Assembly (NCBI GenBank): GCA_043228905.1
Contig: JBHGNT010000032.1
Coordinates: 1-64,000, forward strand
Direction: 5' to 3'
Origin: Azolla caroliniana
Lineage: Eukaryota; Polypodiophyta
Length of the DNA: 64,000 nt
Made by a program: the position numbers and the translations under genes
Notes under the pieces: generated by a model
Databases searched by the model: none
What the model was told of the DNA's origin: nothing
Seen by the model: only the letters and a program-made list of their open reading frames with translations
Shown here: positions 1 through 12,485 of the stretch, in pieces
Position numbering within the stretch: position 1 is the stretch's first letter
How the letters are laid out: the number at the start of each line of letters is the position of its first letter

Positions 1-25
1 AAGCAGTGACTAAACGCAGAGTACT
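1..25 (+). other. Probable residual library adapter (SMART/ISPCR-like)
   Basis: The first 8 bases (AAGCAGTG) and bases 13-25 (AACGCAGAGTACT) match the two ends of the SMART/ISPCR amplification oligo as I remember it. That oligo is used in cDNA and ultra-low-input genomic long-read libraries. Only the middle 4-5 bases differ, as expected from sequencing or consensus error. The stretch has no relation to the CCCTAAA repeat that follows, and it sits at the extreme end of the window, where an untrimmed adapter would be. I read it as artefact rather than chromosome. The match is from memory and was not searched. Confidence 0.85.
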
Positions 26-649
26 CCTAAACCTAAACACCCTAAACCCTAAACCCTAAACCCTAAACCCTAAACCCTAAACCCTAAACCCTAAACCCTA
101 AACCCTAAACCCTAAACCCTAAACCCTAAACCCTAAACCCTAAACCCTAAACCCTAAACCCTAAACCCTAAACCCTAACCCTAAACCCTAAACCCTAAAC
201 CCTAAACCCTAAACCCTAAACCCTAAACCCTAAACCCTAAACCCTAAACCCCTAAACCCTAAACCCTAAACCTAAACCCTAAACCCTAAACCCTAAACCC
301 TAAACCCTAAACCCTAAACCCTAAACCCTAAACCCTAAACCCTAAACCCTAAACCCTAAACCCTAAACCCTAAACCCTAAACCCTAAACCCTAAACCCTA
401 AACCCTAAACCCTAAACCCTAAACAAACCCTAAACCCTAAACCCTAAACCCTAAACCCTAAACCCTAAACCCTAAACCCTAAACCCTAAACCCTAAACCC
501 TAAACCCTAAACCCTAAACCCTAAACCCTAAACCCTAAACCCTAAACCCTAAACCCTAAACCCTAAACCCTAAACCCTAAACCCTAAACCCTAAACCCTA
601 AACCCTAAACCCTAAACCCTAAACCCTAAACCCTAAACCCTAAACCCTA
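26..649 (+). repeat. Telomere repeat (CCCTAAA)n, outer segment
   Basis: This is a tandem array of the C-strand heptamer CCCTAAA (G-strand TTTAGGG), which caps most plant chromosomes and is made by telomerase. The first 20-odd bases are imperfect (CCTAAA and CACCCTAAA units). Isolated variants follow: a CCCTAA hexamer near 175, CCCCTAAA at 249-256, CCTAAA at 271-276 and a truncated CAAA unit at 424-427. The remainder is regular. The C-rich strand on + shows that this is the left chromosome end, with the G-rich 3' overhang belonging to the - strand. Confidence 0.97.
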
Positions 650-743
650 ATTAAACTTAAACCTTTAAACTAACTAAACCTTTAACCCTTTAAACCTTAA
701 ACCTTTAAACCTTTAAACCTTAAACCCTAAACCCTAAACCTAA
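650..743 (+). repeat. Degenerate T-rich telomere-like block
   Basis: The heptamer breaks down for about 95 bases into units such as TTTAAACC, CCTTAAA, TAACTAAA and CCCTTTAAA, then resumes with CCCTAAA. The changes are mostly added T residues before the A run. Pure repeat lies on both sides. Low consensus quality near the contig end, a patch of telomerase error, or an old degenerate patch could each explain it. The sequence alone does not decide. Confidence 0.85.
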
Positions 744-3281
744 ACCCTAAACCCTAAACCCTAAACCCTAAACCCTAAACCCTAAACCCTAAACCCTAAA
801 CCCTAAACCCTAAACCCTAAACCCTAAACCCTAAACCCTAAACCCTAAACCCTAAACCCTAAACCCTAAACCCTAAACCCTAAACCCTAAACCCTAAACC
901 CTAAACCCTAAACCCTAAACCCTAAACCCTAAACCCTAAACCCTAAACCCTAAACCCTAAACCCTAAACCCTAAACCCTAAACCCTAAACCCTAAACCCT
1001 AAACCCTAAACCCTAAACCCTAAACCCTAAACCCTAAACCCTAAACCCTAAACCCTAAACCCTAAACCCTAAACCCTAAACCCTAAACCCTAAACCCTAA
1101 ACCCTAAACCCTAAACCCTAAACCCTAAACCCTAAACCCTAAACCCTAAACCCTAAACCCTAAACCCTAAACCCTAAACCCTAAACCCTAAACCCTAAAC
1201 CCTAAACCCTAAACCCTAAACCCTAAACCCTAAACCCTAAACCCTAAACCCTAAACCCTAAACCCTAAACCCTAAACCCTAAACCCTAAACCCTAAACCC
1301 TAAACCCTAAACCCTAAACCCTAAACCCTAAACCCTAAACCCTAAACCCTAAACCCTAAACCCTAAACCCTAAACCCTAAACCCTAAACCCTAAACCCTA
1401 AACCCTAAACCCTAAACCCTAAACCCTAAACCCTAAACCCTAAACCCTAAACCCTAAACCCTAAACCCTAAACCCTAAACCCTAAACCCTAAACCCTAAA
1501 CCCTAAACCCTAAACCCTAAACCCTAAACCCTAAACCCTAAACCCTAAACCCTAAACCCTAAACCCTAAACCCTAAACCCTAAACCCTAAACCCTAAACC
1601 CTAAACCCTAAACCCTAAACCCTAAACCCTAAACCCTAAACCCTAAACCCTAAACCCTAAACCCTAAACCCTAAACCCTAAACCCTAAACCCTAAACCCT
1701 AAACCCTAAACCCTAAACCCTAAACCCTAAACCCTAAACCCTAAACCCTAAACCCTAAACCCTAAACCCTAAACCCTAAACCCTAAACCCTAAACCCTAA
1801 ACCCTAAACCCTAAACCCTAAACCCTAAACCCTAAACCCTAAACCCTAAACCCTAAACCCTAAACCCTAAACCCTAAACCCTAAACCCTAAACCCTAAAC
1901 CCTAAACCCTAAACCCTAAACCCTAAACCCTAAACCCTAAACCCTAAACCCTAAACCCTAAACCCTAAACCCTAAACCCTAAACCCTAAACCCTAAACCC
2001 TAAACCCTAAACCCTAAACCCTAAACCCTAAACCCTAAACCCTAAACCCTAAACCCTAAACCCTAAACCCTAAACCCTAAACCCTAAACCCTAAACCCTA
2101 AACCCTAAACCCTAAACCCTAAACCCTAAACCCTAAACCCTAAACCCTAAACCCTAAACCCTAAACCCTAAACCCTAAACCCTAAACCCTAAACCCTAAA
2201 CCCTAAACCCTAAACCCTAAACCCTAAACCCTAAACCCTAAACCCTAAACCCTAAACCCTAAACCCTAAACCCTAAACCCTAAACCCTAAACCCTAAACC
2301 CTAAACCCTAAACCCTAAACCCTAAACCCTAAACCCTAAACCCTAAACCCTAAACCCTAAACCCTAAACCCTAAACCCTAAACCCTAAACCCTAAACCCT
2401 AAACCCTAAACCCTAAACCCTAAACCCTAAACCCTAAACCCTAAACCCTAAACCCTAAACCCTAAACCCTAAACCCTAAACCCTAAACCCTAAACCCTAA
2501 ACCCTAAACCCTAAACCCTAAACCCTAAACCCTAAACCCTAAACCCTAAACCCTAAACCCTAAACCCTAAACCCTAAACCCTAAACCCTAAACCCTAAAC
2601 CCTAAACCCTAAACCCTAAACCCTAAACCCTAAACCCTAAACCCTAAACCCTAAACCCTAAACCCTAAACCCTAAACCCTAAACCCTAAACCCTAAACCC
2701 TAAACCCTAAACCCTAAACCCTAAACCCTAAACCCTAAACCCTAAACCCTAAACCCTAAACCCTAAACCCTAAACCCTAAACCCTAAACCCTAAACCCTA
2801 AACCCTAAACCCTAAACCCTAAACCCTAAACCCTAAACCCTAAACCCTAAACCCTAAACCCTAAACCCTAAACCCTAAACCCTAAACCCTAAACCCTAAA
2901 CCCTAAACCCTAAACCCTAAACCCTAAACCCTAAACCCTAAACCCTAAACCCTAAACCCTAAACCCTAAACCCTAAACCCTAAACCCTAAACCCTAAACC
3001 CTAAACCCTAAACCCTAAACCCTAAACCCTAAACCCTAAACCCTAAACCCTAAACCCTAAACCCTAAACCCTAAACCCTAAACCCTAAACCCTAAACCCT
3101 AAACCCTAAACCCTAAACCCTAAACCCTAAACCCTAAACCCTAAACCCTAAACCCTAAACCCTAAACCCTAAACCCTAAACCCTAAACCCTAAACCCTAA
3201 ACCCTAAACCCTAAACCCTAAACCCTAAACCCTAAACCCTAAACCCTAAACCCTAAACCCTAAACCCTAAACCCTAAACCC
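744..3281 (+). repeat. Telomere repeat (CCCTAAA)n, homogeneous core
   Basis: About 2.5 kb (roughly 360 units) reads as CCCTAAA with no variant that I could find. The printed text simply cycles in register. Such homogeneity is the product expected from telomerase copying. No other feature is present. Confidence 0.97.
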
Positions 3282-3540
3282 TAAAAACCCTAAAACCCTA
3301 AAAACCCCTAAAACCCTAAAACCCTAAAACCCTAAAACCCTAAACCCTAAACCCTAAACCCTAAACCCTAAAACCCTAAAACCCTAAAACCCTAAAACCC
3401 CCTAAAACCCTAAACCCTAAACCCTAAAACCCTAAAACCCTAAAACCCTAAAACCCTAAACCCCTAAAACCCTAAAACCTAAACCCTAAACCCAAACCCA
3501 CTAAACCCTAAACCCTAAAACCCTAAAACCCTAAAACCCT
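3282..3540 (+). repeat. Variant telomere block rich in CCCTAAAA octamers
   Basis: Here the repeat is a mix of CCCTAAA with about 17 exact CCCTAAAA octamers. There are also single CCCTAAAAA, CCCCTAAAA, CCCCCTAAAA, CCTAAA, CCCAAA and CCCACTAAA units. The octamers come in runs of three or four separated by heptamers, which suggests that small groups were copied rather than independent errors. The octamer unit is known as the normal telomere of Chlamydomonas. Here it is a minor patch inside a heptamer telomere. Confidence 0.93.
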
Positions 3541-4403
3541 AAACCCTAAACCCTAAACCCTAAACCCTAAACCCTAAACCCTAAACCCTAAACCCTAAAC
3601 CCTAAACCCTAAACCCTAAACCCTAAACCCTAAACCCTAAACCCTAAACCCCTAAACCCTAAACCTAAACCCTAAACCCTAAACCCTAAACCCTAAACCC
3701 TAAACCCTAAACCCTAAACCCTAAACCCTAAACCCCTAAACCCTAAACCCTAAACCCTAAACCCTAAACCCTAAACCCTAAACCCTAAACCCTAAACCCT
3801 AAACCCTAAACCCTAAACCCTAAACCCTAAACCCTAAACCCTAAACCCTAAACCCTAAACCCTAAACCCTAAACCCTAAACCCTAAACCCTAAACCCTAA
3901 ACCCTAAACCCTAAACCCTAAACCCTAAACCCTAAACCCTAAACCCTAAACCCTAAACCCTAAACCCTAAACCCTAAACCCTAAACCCTAAACCCTAAAC
4001 CCTAAACCCTAAACCCTAAACCCTAAACCCTAAACCCTAAACCCTAAACCCTAAACCCTAAACCCTAAACCCTAAACCCTAAACCCTAAACCCTAAACCC
4101 TAAACCCTAAACCCTAAACCCTAAACCCTAAACCCTAAACCCTAAACCCTAAACCCTAAACCCTAAACCCTAAACCCTAAACCCTAAACCCTAAACCCTA
4201 AACCCTAAACCCTAAACCCTAAACCCTAAACCCTAAACCCTAAACCCTAAACCCTAAACCCTAAACCCTAAACCCTAAACCCTAAACCCTAAACCCTAAA
4301 CCCTAAACCCTAAACCCTAAACCCTAAACCCTAAACCCTAAACCCTAAACCCTAAACCCTAAACCCTAAACCCTAAACCCTAAACCCTAAACCCTAAACC
4401 CTA
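3541..4403 (+). repeat. Telomere repeat (CCCTAAA)n, inner segment
   Basis: About 123 units of CCCTAAA connect the variant block to the satellite. The only irregular units seen are CCCCTAAA near 3649, CCTAAA near 3664 and CCCCTAAA near 3733. From there to the junction the repeat is regular, with no decay zone before the satellite begins. Confidence 0.96.
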
Positions 4404-4412
4404 TCACACGAG
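4396..4412. other. Telomere-satellite junction with 2-bp microhomology
   Basis: The last telomere unit reads CCCTA (4399-4403) and runs straight into the satellite phrase TATCACACG (4402-4410). TA at 4402-4403 belongs to both. On the G strand this reads satellite ...GTGTGATA followed by GGGTTTAGGG, so telomerase could have primed on TA, as in chromosome healing. No filler, transposon or degenerate zone lies between them. The internal paralogue of this position, at 9918, continues into satellite on its outer side. That indicates the break fell inside an existing array. Confidence 0.9.
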
Positions 4413-6079
4413 CCAGGTATGAACATTTTAATTTACTCAAGGGCTCCTCTCAACTCCCTCCTCAAGTTTGCTATTTTCGTCATGTCTCTCGACCTGAGTT
4501 TCAAAATCTTGATTTTATAATTCCATATCATAGCTCGCGTAGTTGGCTTCCATTCGCATGTTTGAACACAAAAATCCGATATCACACGAGCCAGGTATGA
4601 ACATTTTAATTTACTCAAGGGCTCCTCTCAACTCCCTCCTCAAGTTTGCTATTTTCGTCATGTCTCTCGACCTGAGTTTCAAAATCTTGATTCTTTAATT
4701 CCATATCATAGCTAGCGTTTCAAGCTTCGATTTGCATGCTTGAACACAAAAATCCGATATCACACGACCCAGGTATGAACATTTTAATCTACTCAAGGGC
4801 TCCTCTCAACTCCCTCCTCAAGTTTGCTATTTTCGTCATGTCTCTCGACCTGAGTTTGAAATTCTTGATTTTTTAATTCCATAACATAGCTAGCGTTGTT
4901 AGCTTCGATTCGCATGTTTGAACACAAAAATCCGATATCACACGAGCCAGGTATAAACATTTTAATTTACTCAAGGGCTGTTCTCAACTCACTCCTCAAA
5001 TTTGCTATTTTCGTCATGTCTCTCGACCTGAGTTTCAAAATCTTGATTTTATAATTCCATATCATAGCTAGCGTTTCAAGCTTCGATTTGCATGTTTGAA
5101 CACAAAAATCCGATATCACACGAGCCAGGTATGAACATTTTAATCTACTCAAGGGCTCCTCTCAACTCCCTCCTCAAGTTTGCTATTTTCTTCATGTCTC
5201 TCGACCTGAGTTTCAAAATCTTGATTTTTTAATTCCATATCATAGCTCGCGTTGTTGGCTTCGATTCGCATGTTTGAACACAAAAATCCGATATCACACG
5301 ACCCAGGTATGAACATTTTAATTTACTCAAGGGCTGTTCTCAACTCACTCCTCAAATTTGCTATTTTCGTCATGTCTCTCGACCTGAGTTTCAAAATCTT
5401 GATTTTATAATTCCATATCATAGCTAGCGTTTCAAGCTTCGATTTGCATGTTTGAACACAAAAATCCGATATCACACGACCCAGGTATGAACATTTTAAT
5501 CTACTCAAGGGCTCCTCTCAACTCCCTCCTCAAGTTTGCTATTTTCTTCATGTCTCTCGACCTGAGTTTCAAAATCTTGATTTTTTAATTCCATATCATA
5601 GCTCGCGTTGTTGGCTTCGATTCGCATGTTTGAACACAAAAATCCGATATCACACGACCCAGGTATGAACATTTTAATCTACTCAAGGGCTCCTCTCAAC
5701 TCCCTCCTCAAGTTTGCTATTTTCGTCATGTCTCTCGACCTGAGTTTCAAAATCTTGATTCTTTAATTCCATATCATAGCTCGCGTTGTTGGCTTCGATT
5801 TGCATGTTTGAACACAAAAATCCGATATCACACGAGCCAGGTATGAACATTTTAATTTACTCATGGGCTCCTCTCAACTCCCTCCTCAAGTTTGCTATTT
5901 TCGTCATGTCTCTCGACCTGAGTTTCAAAATCTTGATTTTTTAATTCCATATCATACCTCACGTAGTTGGCTTCGATTCGCATGTTTGAACACAAAAATC
6001 CGATATCACACGAGCCAGGTATGAACATTTTAATTACTTAAGGGCTCCTCTCAACTCCCTCCTCAAGTTTGCTATTTTC
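4402..6079 (+). repeat. Outermost satellite block, paralogous to 9918-11239
   Basis: From the telomere junction inward, this block matches 9918-11239 at an offset of 5516 bp on its outer part and 5160 bp on its inner part, with scattered single-base differences. Examples are GGCTTCCATTCG here against GGCTTCAATTCG there, and shared GTATAAACATT at 4952 and 10468. The change of offset by 356 bp reflects an extra two-monomer duplication here (about 4967-5678). The match stops at 6080, where TTTTCATCATG faces TTTTCGTCATG at 11240. Confidence 0.8.
4967..5678 (+). repeat. Local two-monomer (356-bp) tandem duplication
   Basis: Two adjacent dimers, about 4967-5322 and 5323-5678, are nearly identical. 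Each holds a GGCTGTTCTCAACTCAC monomer with the TTTCAAGCTTCG variant, followed by a CTTCATG monomer. Small differences (GAGCC/GACCC) remain. The paralogous block at 9918-11239 has only one copy of this dimer, so the duplication is private to the outer block. The phase of the boundaries is arbitrary within a tandem repeat. Confidence 0.7.
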
Positions 6080-9000
6080 ATCATGTCTCTCGACCTGAGT
6101 TTCAAATTCTTGATTTTTTAATTCCATATCATAGCTAGCGTTGTTAGCTTCGATTCGCAGGTTTGAACACAAAAATCCGATATCACACGAGCCAGGTATG
6201 AACATTTTAATTTACTCAAGGGCTGTTCTCAACTCACTCCTCAAATTTGCTATTTTCGTCATGTCTCTCGACCTGAGTTTCAAAATCTTTATTTTATAAT
6301 TCCATATCATAGCTCGCGTTGTTGGCTTCCATTCGCATGTTTGAACACAAAAATCCGATATCACACGAGCCAGGTATGAACATTTTAATTTACTCAAGGG
6401 CTCCTCTCAACTCCCTCCTCAAGTTTGCTATTTTCGTCATGTCTCTCGACCTGAGTTTGAAATTCTTGATTTTTTAACTCCATAACATAGCTAGCGTTGT
6501 TAGCTTCGATTCGCATGTTTGAACACAAAAATCCGATATCACACGAGCCAGGTATGAACATTTTAATTTACTCAAGGGCTGTTCTCAACTCACTCCTCAA
6601 ATTTGCTATTTTCGTCATGTCTCTCGACCTGAGTTTCAAAATCTTGATTTTATAATTCCATATCATAGCTCGCGTTGTTGGCTTCAATTCGCATGTTTGA
6701 ACACAAAAATCCGATATCACACGAGCCAGGTATGAACATTTTAATTTACTCAAGGGCTCCTCTCAACTCCCTCCTCAAGTTTGCTATTTTCGTCATGTCT
6801 CTCGACCTGAGTTTGAAATTCTTGATTTTTTAATTCCATATCATAGCTAGCGTTTCAAGCTTCGATTTGCATGTTTGAACACAAAAATCCGATATCACAC
6901 GAGCCAGGTATGAACATTTTAATCTACTCAAGGGCTCCTCTCAACTCCCTCCTCAAGTTTGCTATTTTCGTCATGTCTCTCGACCTGAGTTTGAAATTCT
7001 TGATTTTTTAATTCCATAACATAGCTAGCGTTGTTAGCTTCGATTCGCATGTTTGAACACAAAAATCCGATATCACACGAGCCAGGTATGAACATTTTAA
7101 TTTACTCAAGGGCTGTTCTCAACTCACTCCTCAAATTTGCTATTTTCGTCATGTCTCTCGACCTGAGTTTCAAAATCTTGATTTTATAATTCCATATCAT
7201 AGCTCGCGTTGTTGGCTTCAATTCGCATGTTTGAACACAAAAATCCGATATCACACGAGCCAGGTATGAACATTTTAATTTACTCAAGGGCTCCTCTCAA
7301 CTCCCTCCTCAAGTTTGCTATTTTCGTCATGTCTCTCGACCTGAGTTTGAAATTCTTGATTTTTTAATTCCATATCATAGCTAGCGTTTCAAGCTTCGAT
7401 TTGCATGTTTGAACACAAAAATCCGATATCACACGACCCAGGTATGAACATTTTAATCTACTCAAGGGCTCCTCTCAACTCCCTCCTCAAGTTTGCTATT
7501 TTCTTCATGTCTCTCGACCTGAGTTTCAAAATCTTGATTTTTTAATTCCATATCATAGCTCGCGTTGTTGGCTTCGATTCGCTTGTTTGAACACAAAAAT
7601 ACGATATCACACGAGCCAGGTATGAACATTTTAATTTACTCAAGGGTTCCTCTCAACTCCCTCCTCAAGTTTGCTATTTTCGTCATGTCTCTCGACCTGA
7701 GTTTGAAATTCTTGATTTTTTAATTCCATATCATAGCTAGCGTCGTTAGCTTCGATTTGCATGTTTGAACACAAAAATCCGATATCACACGACCCAGGTA
7801 TGAACATTTTAATCTACTCAAGGGCTCCTCTCAACTCCCTCCTCAAGTTTGCTATTTTCATCATGTCTCTCGACCTGAGTTTCAAAATCTTGTTTTTTTA
7901 ATTCCATATCATAGCTAGCGTTTCAAGCTTCGATTTGCATGTTTGAACACAAAAATCCGATATCACACGAGCCAGGTATGAACATTTTAATTTACTCAAG
8001 GGCTCCTCTCAACTCCCTCCTCAAGTTTGCTATTTTCGTCATGTCTCTCGACCTGAGTTTCAAAATCTTGATTTTTTAATTCCATGTCACACCTCACGTA
8101 GTTGGCTTCGATTTGCATGTTTGAACACAAAAATCCGATATCACACGAGCCAGGTATGAACATTTTAATTACTTAACGGCTCCTCTCAACTCCCTCCTCA
8201 AGTTTGCTATTTTCTTCATGTCTCTCGACCTGAGTTTCAAAATCTTGATTTTTTAATTCCATATCATAGCTAGCGTTTCAAGCTTCGATTTGCATGTTTG
8301 AACACAAAAATCCGATATCACACGAGCCAGGTATGAACATTTTAATTTACTCAAGGGCTCCTCTCAACTCCCTCCTCAAGTTTGCTATTTTCGTCATGTC
8401 TCTCGACCTGAGTTTGAAATTCTTGATTTTTTAATTCCATAACATAGCTAGCGTTGTTAGCTTCGATTCGCATGTTTGAACACAAAAATCCGATATCACA
8501 CGACCCAGGTATGAACATTTTAATTTACTCAAGGGCTCCTCTCAACTCCCTCCTCAAGTTTGCTATTTTCGTCATGTCTCTCGACCTGAGTTTGAAATTC
8601 TTGATTTTTTAATTCCATAACATAGCTAGCGTTGTTAGCTTCGATTTCCATGTTTGAACACAAAAATCCGATATCACACGAGCCAGGTATGAACATTTTA
8701 ATTTACTCAAGGGCTCCTCTCAACTCCCTCCTCAAGTTTGCTATTTTCGTCATGTCTCTCGACCTGAGTTTGAAATTCTTGATTTTTTAATTCCATATCA
8801 TAGCTAGCGTTGTTAGCTTCGATTTGCATGTTTGAACACAAAAATCCGATATCACACGAGCCAGGTATGAACATTTTAATCTACTTAAGGGCTCCTCTCA
8901 ACTCCCTCCTCAAGTTTGCTATTTTCGTCATGTCTCTCGACCTGAGTTTCAAAATCTTGATTTTTTAATTCCATATCATAGCTAGCGTTTCAAGCTTCGA

Positions 9001-9917
9001 TTTGCATGTTTGAACACAAAAATCCGATATCACACGAGCCAGGTATGAACATTTTTATTTACTCAAGGGCTCCTCTCAACTCCCTCCTCAAGTTTGCTAT
9101 TTTCGTCATGTCTCTCGACCTGAGCTTCAAAATCTTGATTTTATAATTCCATATCATAGCTCGCGTAGTTGGCTTCAATTCGCATGTTTGAACACAAAAA
9201 TCCGATATCACACGAGCCAGGTATGAACATTTTAATTTACTCAAGGGCTCCTCTCAACTCCCTCCTCAAGTTTGCTATTTTCGTCATGTCTCTCGACCTG
9301 AGTTTCAAAATCTTTATTCTTTAATTCCATATCATAGCTAGCGTTTCAAGCTTCGATTTGCATGTTTGAACACAAAAATCCGATATCACACGACCCAGGT
9401 ATGAACATTTTAATCTACTCAAGGGCTCCTCTCAACTCCCTCCTCAAGTTTGCTATTTTCTTCATGTCTCTCGACCTGAGTTTCAAAATCTTGATTTTAT
9501 AATTCCATATCATAGCTCGCGTTGTTGGCTTCAATTCGCATGTTTGAACACAAAAATCCGATATCACACGAGCCAGGTATGAACATTTTAATTTACTCAA
9601 GGGCTCCTCTCAACTCCCTCCTCAAGTTTGCTATTTTCGTCATGTCTCTCGACCTGAGTTTGAAATTCTTGATTTTTTAATTCCATAACATAGCTAGCGT
9701 TGTTAGCTTCGATTCGCATGTTTGAACACAAAAATCCGATATCACACGAGCCAGGTATGAACATTTTAATTTACTCAAGGGCTCCTCTCAACTCCCACCT
9801 CAAGTTTGCTATTTTCGTCATGTCTCTCGACCTTAGTTTCAAAATCTTGATTTTTTAATTCCATATCATAGCTCGCGTTGTTGGCTTCGATTCGCATGTT
9901 TGAACACAAAAATCCGA

Positions 9918-11239
9918 TATCACACGAGCCAGGTATGAACATTTTAATTTACTCAAGGGCTCCTCTCAACTCCCTCCTCAAGTTTGCTATTTTCGTCATG
10001 TCTCTCGACCTGAGTTTCAAAATCTTGATTTTATAATTCCATATCATAGCTCGCGTAGTTGGCTTCAATTCGCATGTTTGAACACAAAAATCCGATATCA
10101 CACGAGCCAGGTATGAACATTTTAATTTACTCAAGGGCTCCTCTCAACTCCCTCCTCAAGTTTGCTATTTTCGTCATGTCTCTCGACCTGAGTTTCAAAA
10201 TCTTGATTCTTTAATTCCATATCATAGCTAGCGTTTCAAGCTTCGATTTGCATGTTTGAACACAAAAATCCGATATCACACGAGCCAGGTATGAACATTT
10301 TAATTTACTCAAGGGCTCCTCTCAACTCCCTCCTCAAGTTTGCTATTTTCGTCATGTCTCTCGACCTGAGTTTGAAATTCTTGATTTTTTAATTCCATAA
10401 CATAGCTAGCGTTGTTAGCTTCGATTCGCATGTTTGAACACAAAAATCCGATATCACACGAGCCAGGTATAAACATTTTAATTTACTCAAGGGCTGTTCT
10501 CAACTCACTCCTCAAATTTGCTATTTTCGTCATGTCTCTCGACCTGAGTTTCAAAATCTTGATTTTATAATTCCATATCATAGCTAGCGTTTCAAGCTTC
10601 GATTTCCATGTTTGAACACAAAAATCCGATATCACACGACCCAGGTATGAACAGTTTAATCTACTCAAGGGCTCCTCTCAACTCCCTCCTCAAGTTTGCT
10701 ATTTTCTTCATGTCTCTCGACCTGAGTTTCAAAATCTTGATTTTTTAATTCCATATCATAGCTCGCGTTGTTGGCTTCGATTCGCATGTTTGAACACAAA
10801 AATCCGATATCACACGACCCAGGTATGAACATTTTAATCTACTCAAGGGCTCCTCTCAACTCCCTCCTCAAGTTTGCTATTTTCGTCATGTCTCTCGACC
10901 TGAGTTTCAAAATCTTGATTCTTTAATTCCATATCATAGCTCGCGTTGTTGGCTTCGATTTGCATGTTTGAACACAAAAATCCGATATCACACGAGCCAG
11001 GTATGAACATTTTAATTTACTCAAGGGCTCCTCTCAACTCCCTCCTCAAGTTTGCTATTTTCGTCATGTCTCTCGACCTGAGTTTCAAAATCTTGATTTT
11101 TTAATTCCATATCATACCTCACGTAGTTGGCTTCGATTCGCATGTTTGAACACAAAAATCCGATATCACACGAGCCAGGTATGAACATTTTAATTACTTA
11201 AGGGCTCCTCTCAACTCCCTCCTCAAGTTTGCTATTTTC
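9918..11239 (+). repeat. Internal paralogue of the outermost satellite block
   Basis: This is the single-dimer version of 4402-6079. Its left limit (9918, TATCAC) aligns exactly with the first satellite base next to the telomere. Satellite continues to its left, whereas telomere lies to the left of the outer copy. It carries private changes such as GATTTCCATG near 10611 and ACAGTTTAATC near 10651. Confidence 0.75.
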
Positions 11240-12485
11240 GTCATGTCTCTCGACCTGAGTTTCAAAATCTTGATTTTTTAATTGCATATCACACCTCACG
11301 TAGTTGGCTTCGATTCGCATGTTTGAACACAAAAATCCGATATCACACGAGCCAGGTATGAACATTTTAATTACTTAAGGGCTCCTCTCAACTCCCTCCT
11401 CAAGTTTGCTATTTTCTTCATGTCTCTCGACCTGAGTTTCAAAATCTTGATTTTTTAATTCCATATCATAGCTAGCGTTTCAAGCTTCGATTTGTATGTT
11501 TGAACACAAAAATCCGATATCACACGAGCCAGGTATGAACATTTTAATTTACTCAAGGGCTCCTCTCAACTCCCTCCTCAAGTTTGCTATTTTCGTCATG
11601 TCTCTCAACCTGAGTTTGAAATTCTTGATTTTTTAACTCCATAACATAGCTAGCGTTGTTAGCTTCGATTCGCATGTTTGAACACAAAAATCCGATATCA
11701 CACGAGCCAGGTATGAACATTTTAATTTACTCAAGGGCTGTTCTCAACTCACTCCTCAAATTTGCTATTTTCGTCATGTCTCTCGACCTGAGTTTCAAAA
11801 TCTTGATTTTATAATTCCATATCATAGCTCGCGTTGTTGGCTTCAATTCGCATGTTTGAACACAAAAATCCGATATCACACGAGCCAGGTATGAACATTT
11901 TAATTTACTCAAGGGCTCCTCTCAACTCCCTCCTCAAGTTTGCTATTTTCGTCATGTCTCTCGACCTGAGTTTCAAAATCTTGATTTTTTAATTCCATAT
12001 CATAGCTAGCGTTGTTAGCTTCGATTCGCATGTTTGAACACAAAAATCCGATATCACACGACCCAGGTATGAACATTTTAATCTACTCAAGGGCTCCTCT
12101 CAACTCCCTCCTCAAGTTTGCTATTTTTGTCATGTCTCTCGACCTGAGTTTCAAAATCTTGATTTTTTAATTCCATATCATAGCTCGCGTTGTTGGCTTC
12201 GATTCGCATGTTTAAACACAAAAATACGATATCACACGAGCCAGGTATGAACATTTTAATTTACTCAAGGGTTCCTCTGAACTCCCTCCTCAAGTTTGCT
12301 ATTTTCGTCATGTCTCTCGACCTGAGTTTGAAATTCTTGATTTTTTAATTCCATATCATAGCTAGCGTCGTTAGCTTCGATTTGCATGTTTGAACACAAA
12401 AATCCGATATCACACGACCCAGGTATGAACATTTTAATCTACTCAAGGGCTCCTCTCAACTCCCTCCTCAAGTTTGCTATTTTCA

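Noticed and set aside
650-743. Start of a subtelomeric gene or different satellite inside the telomere
   Set aside because: Every unit is still built from T, A and C in telomere-like order, and pure CCCTAAA resumes on the inner side. It is degenerate telomere, not foreign sequence.
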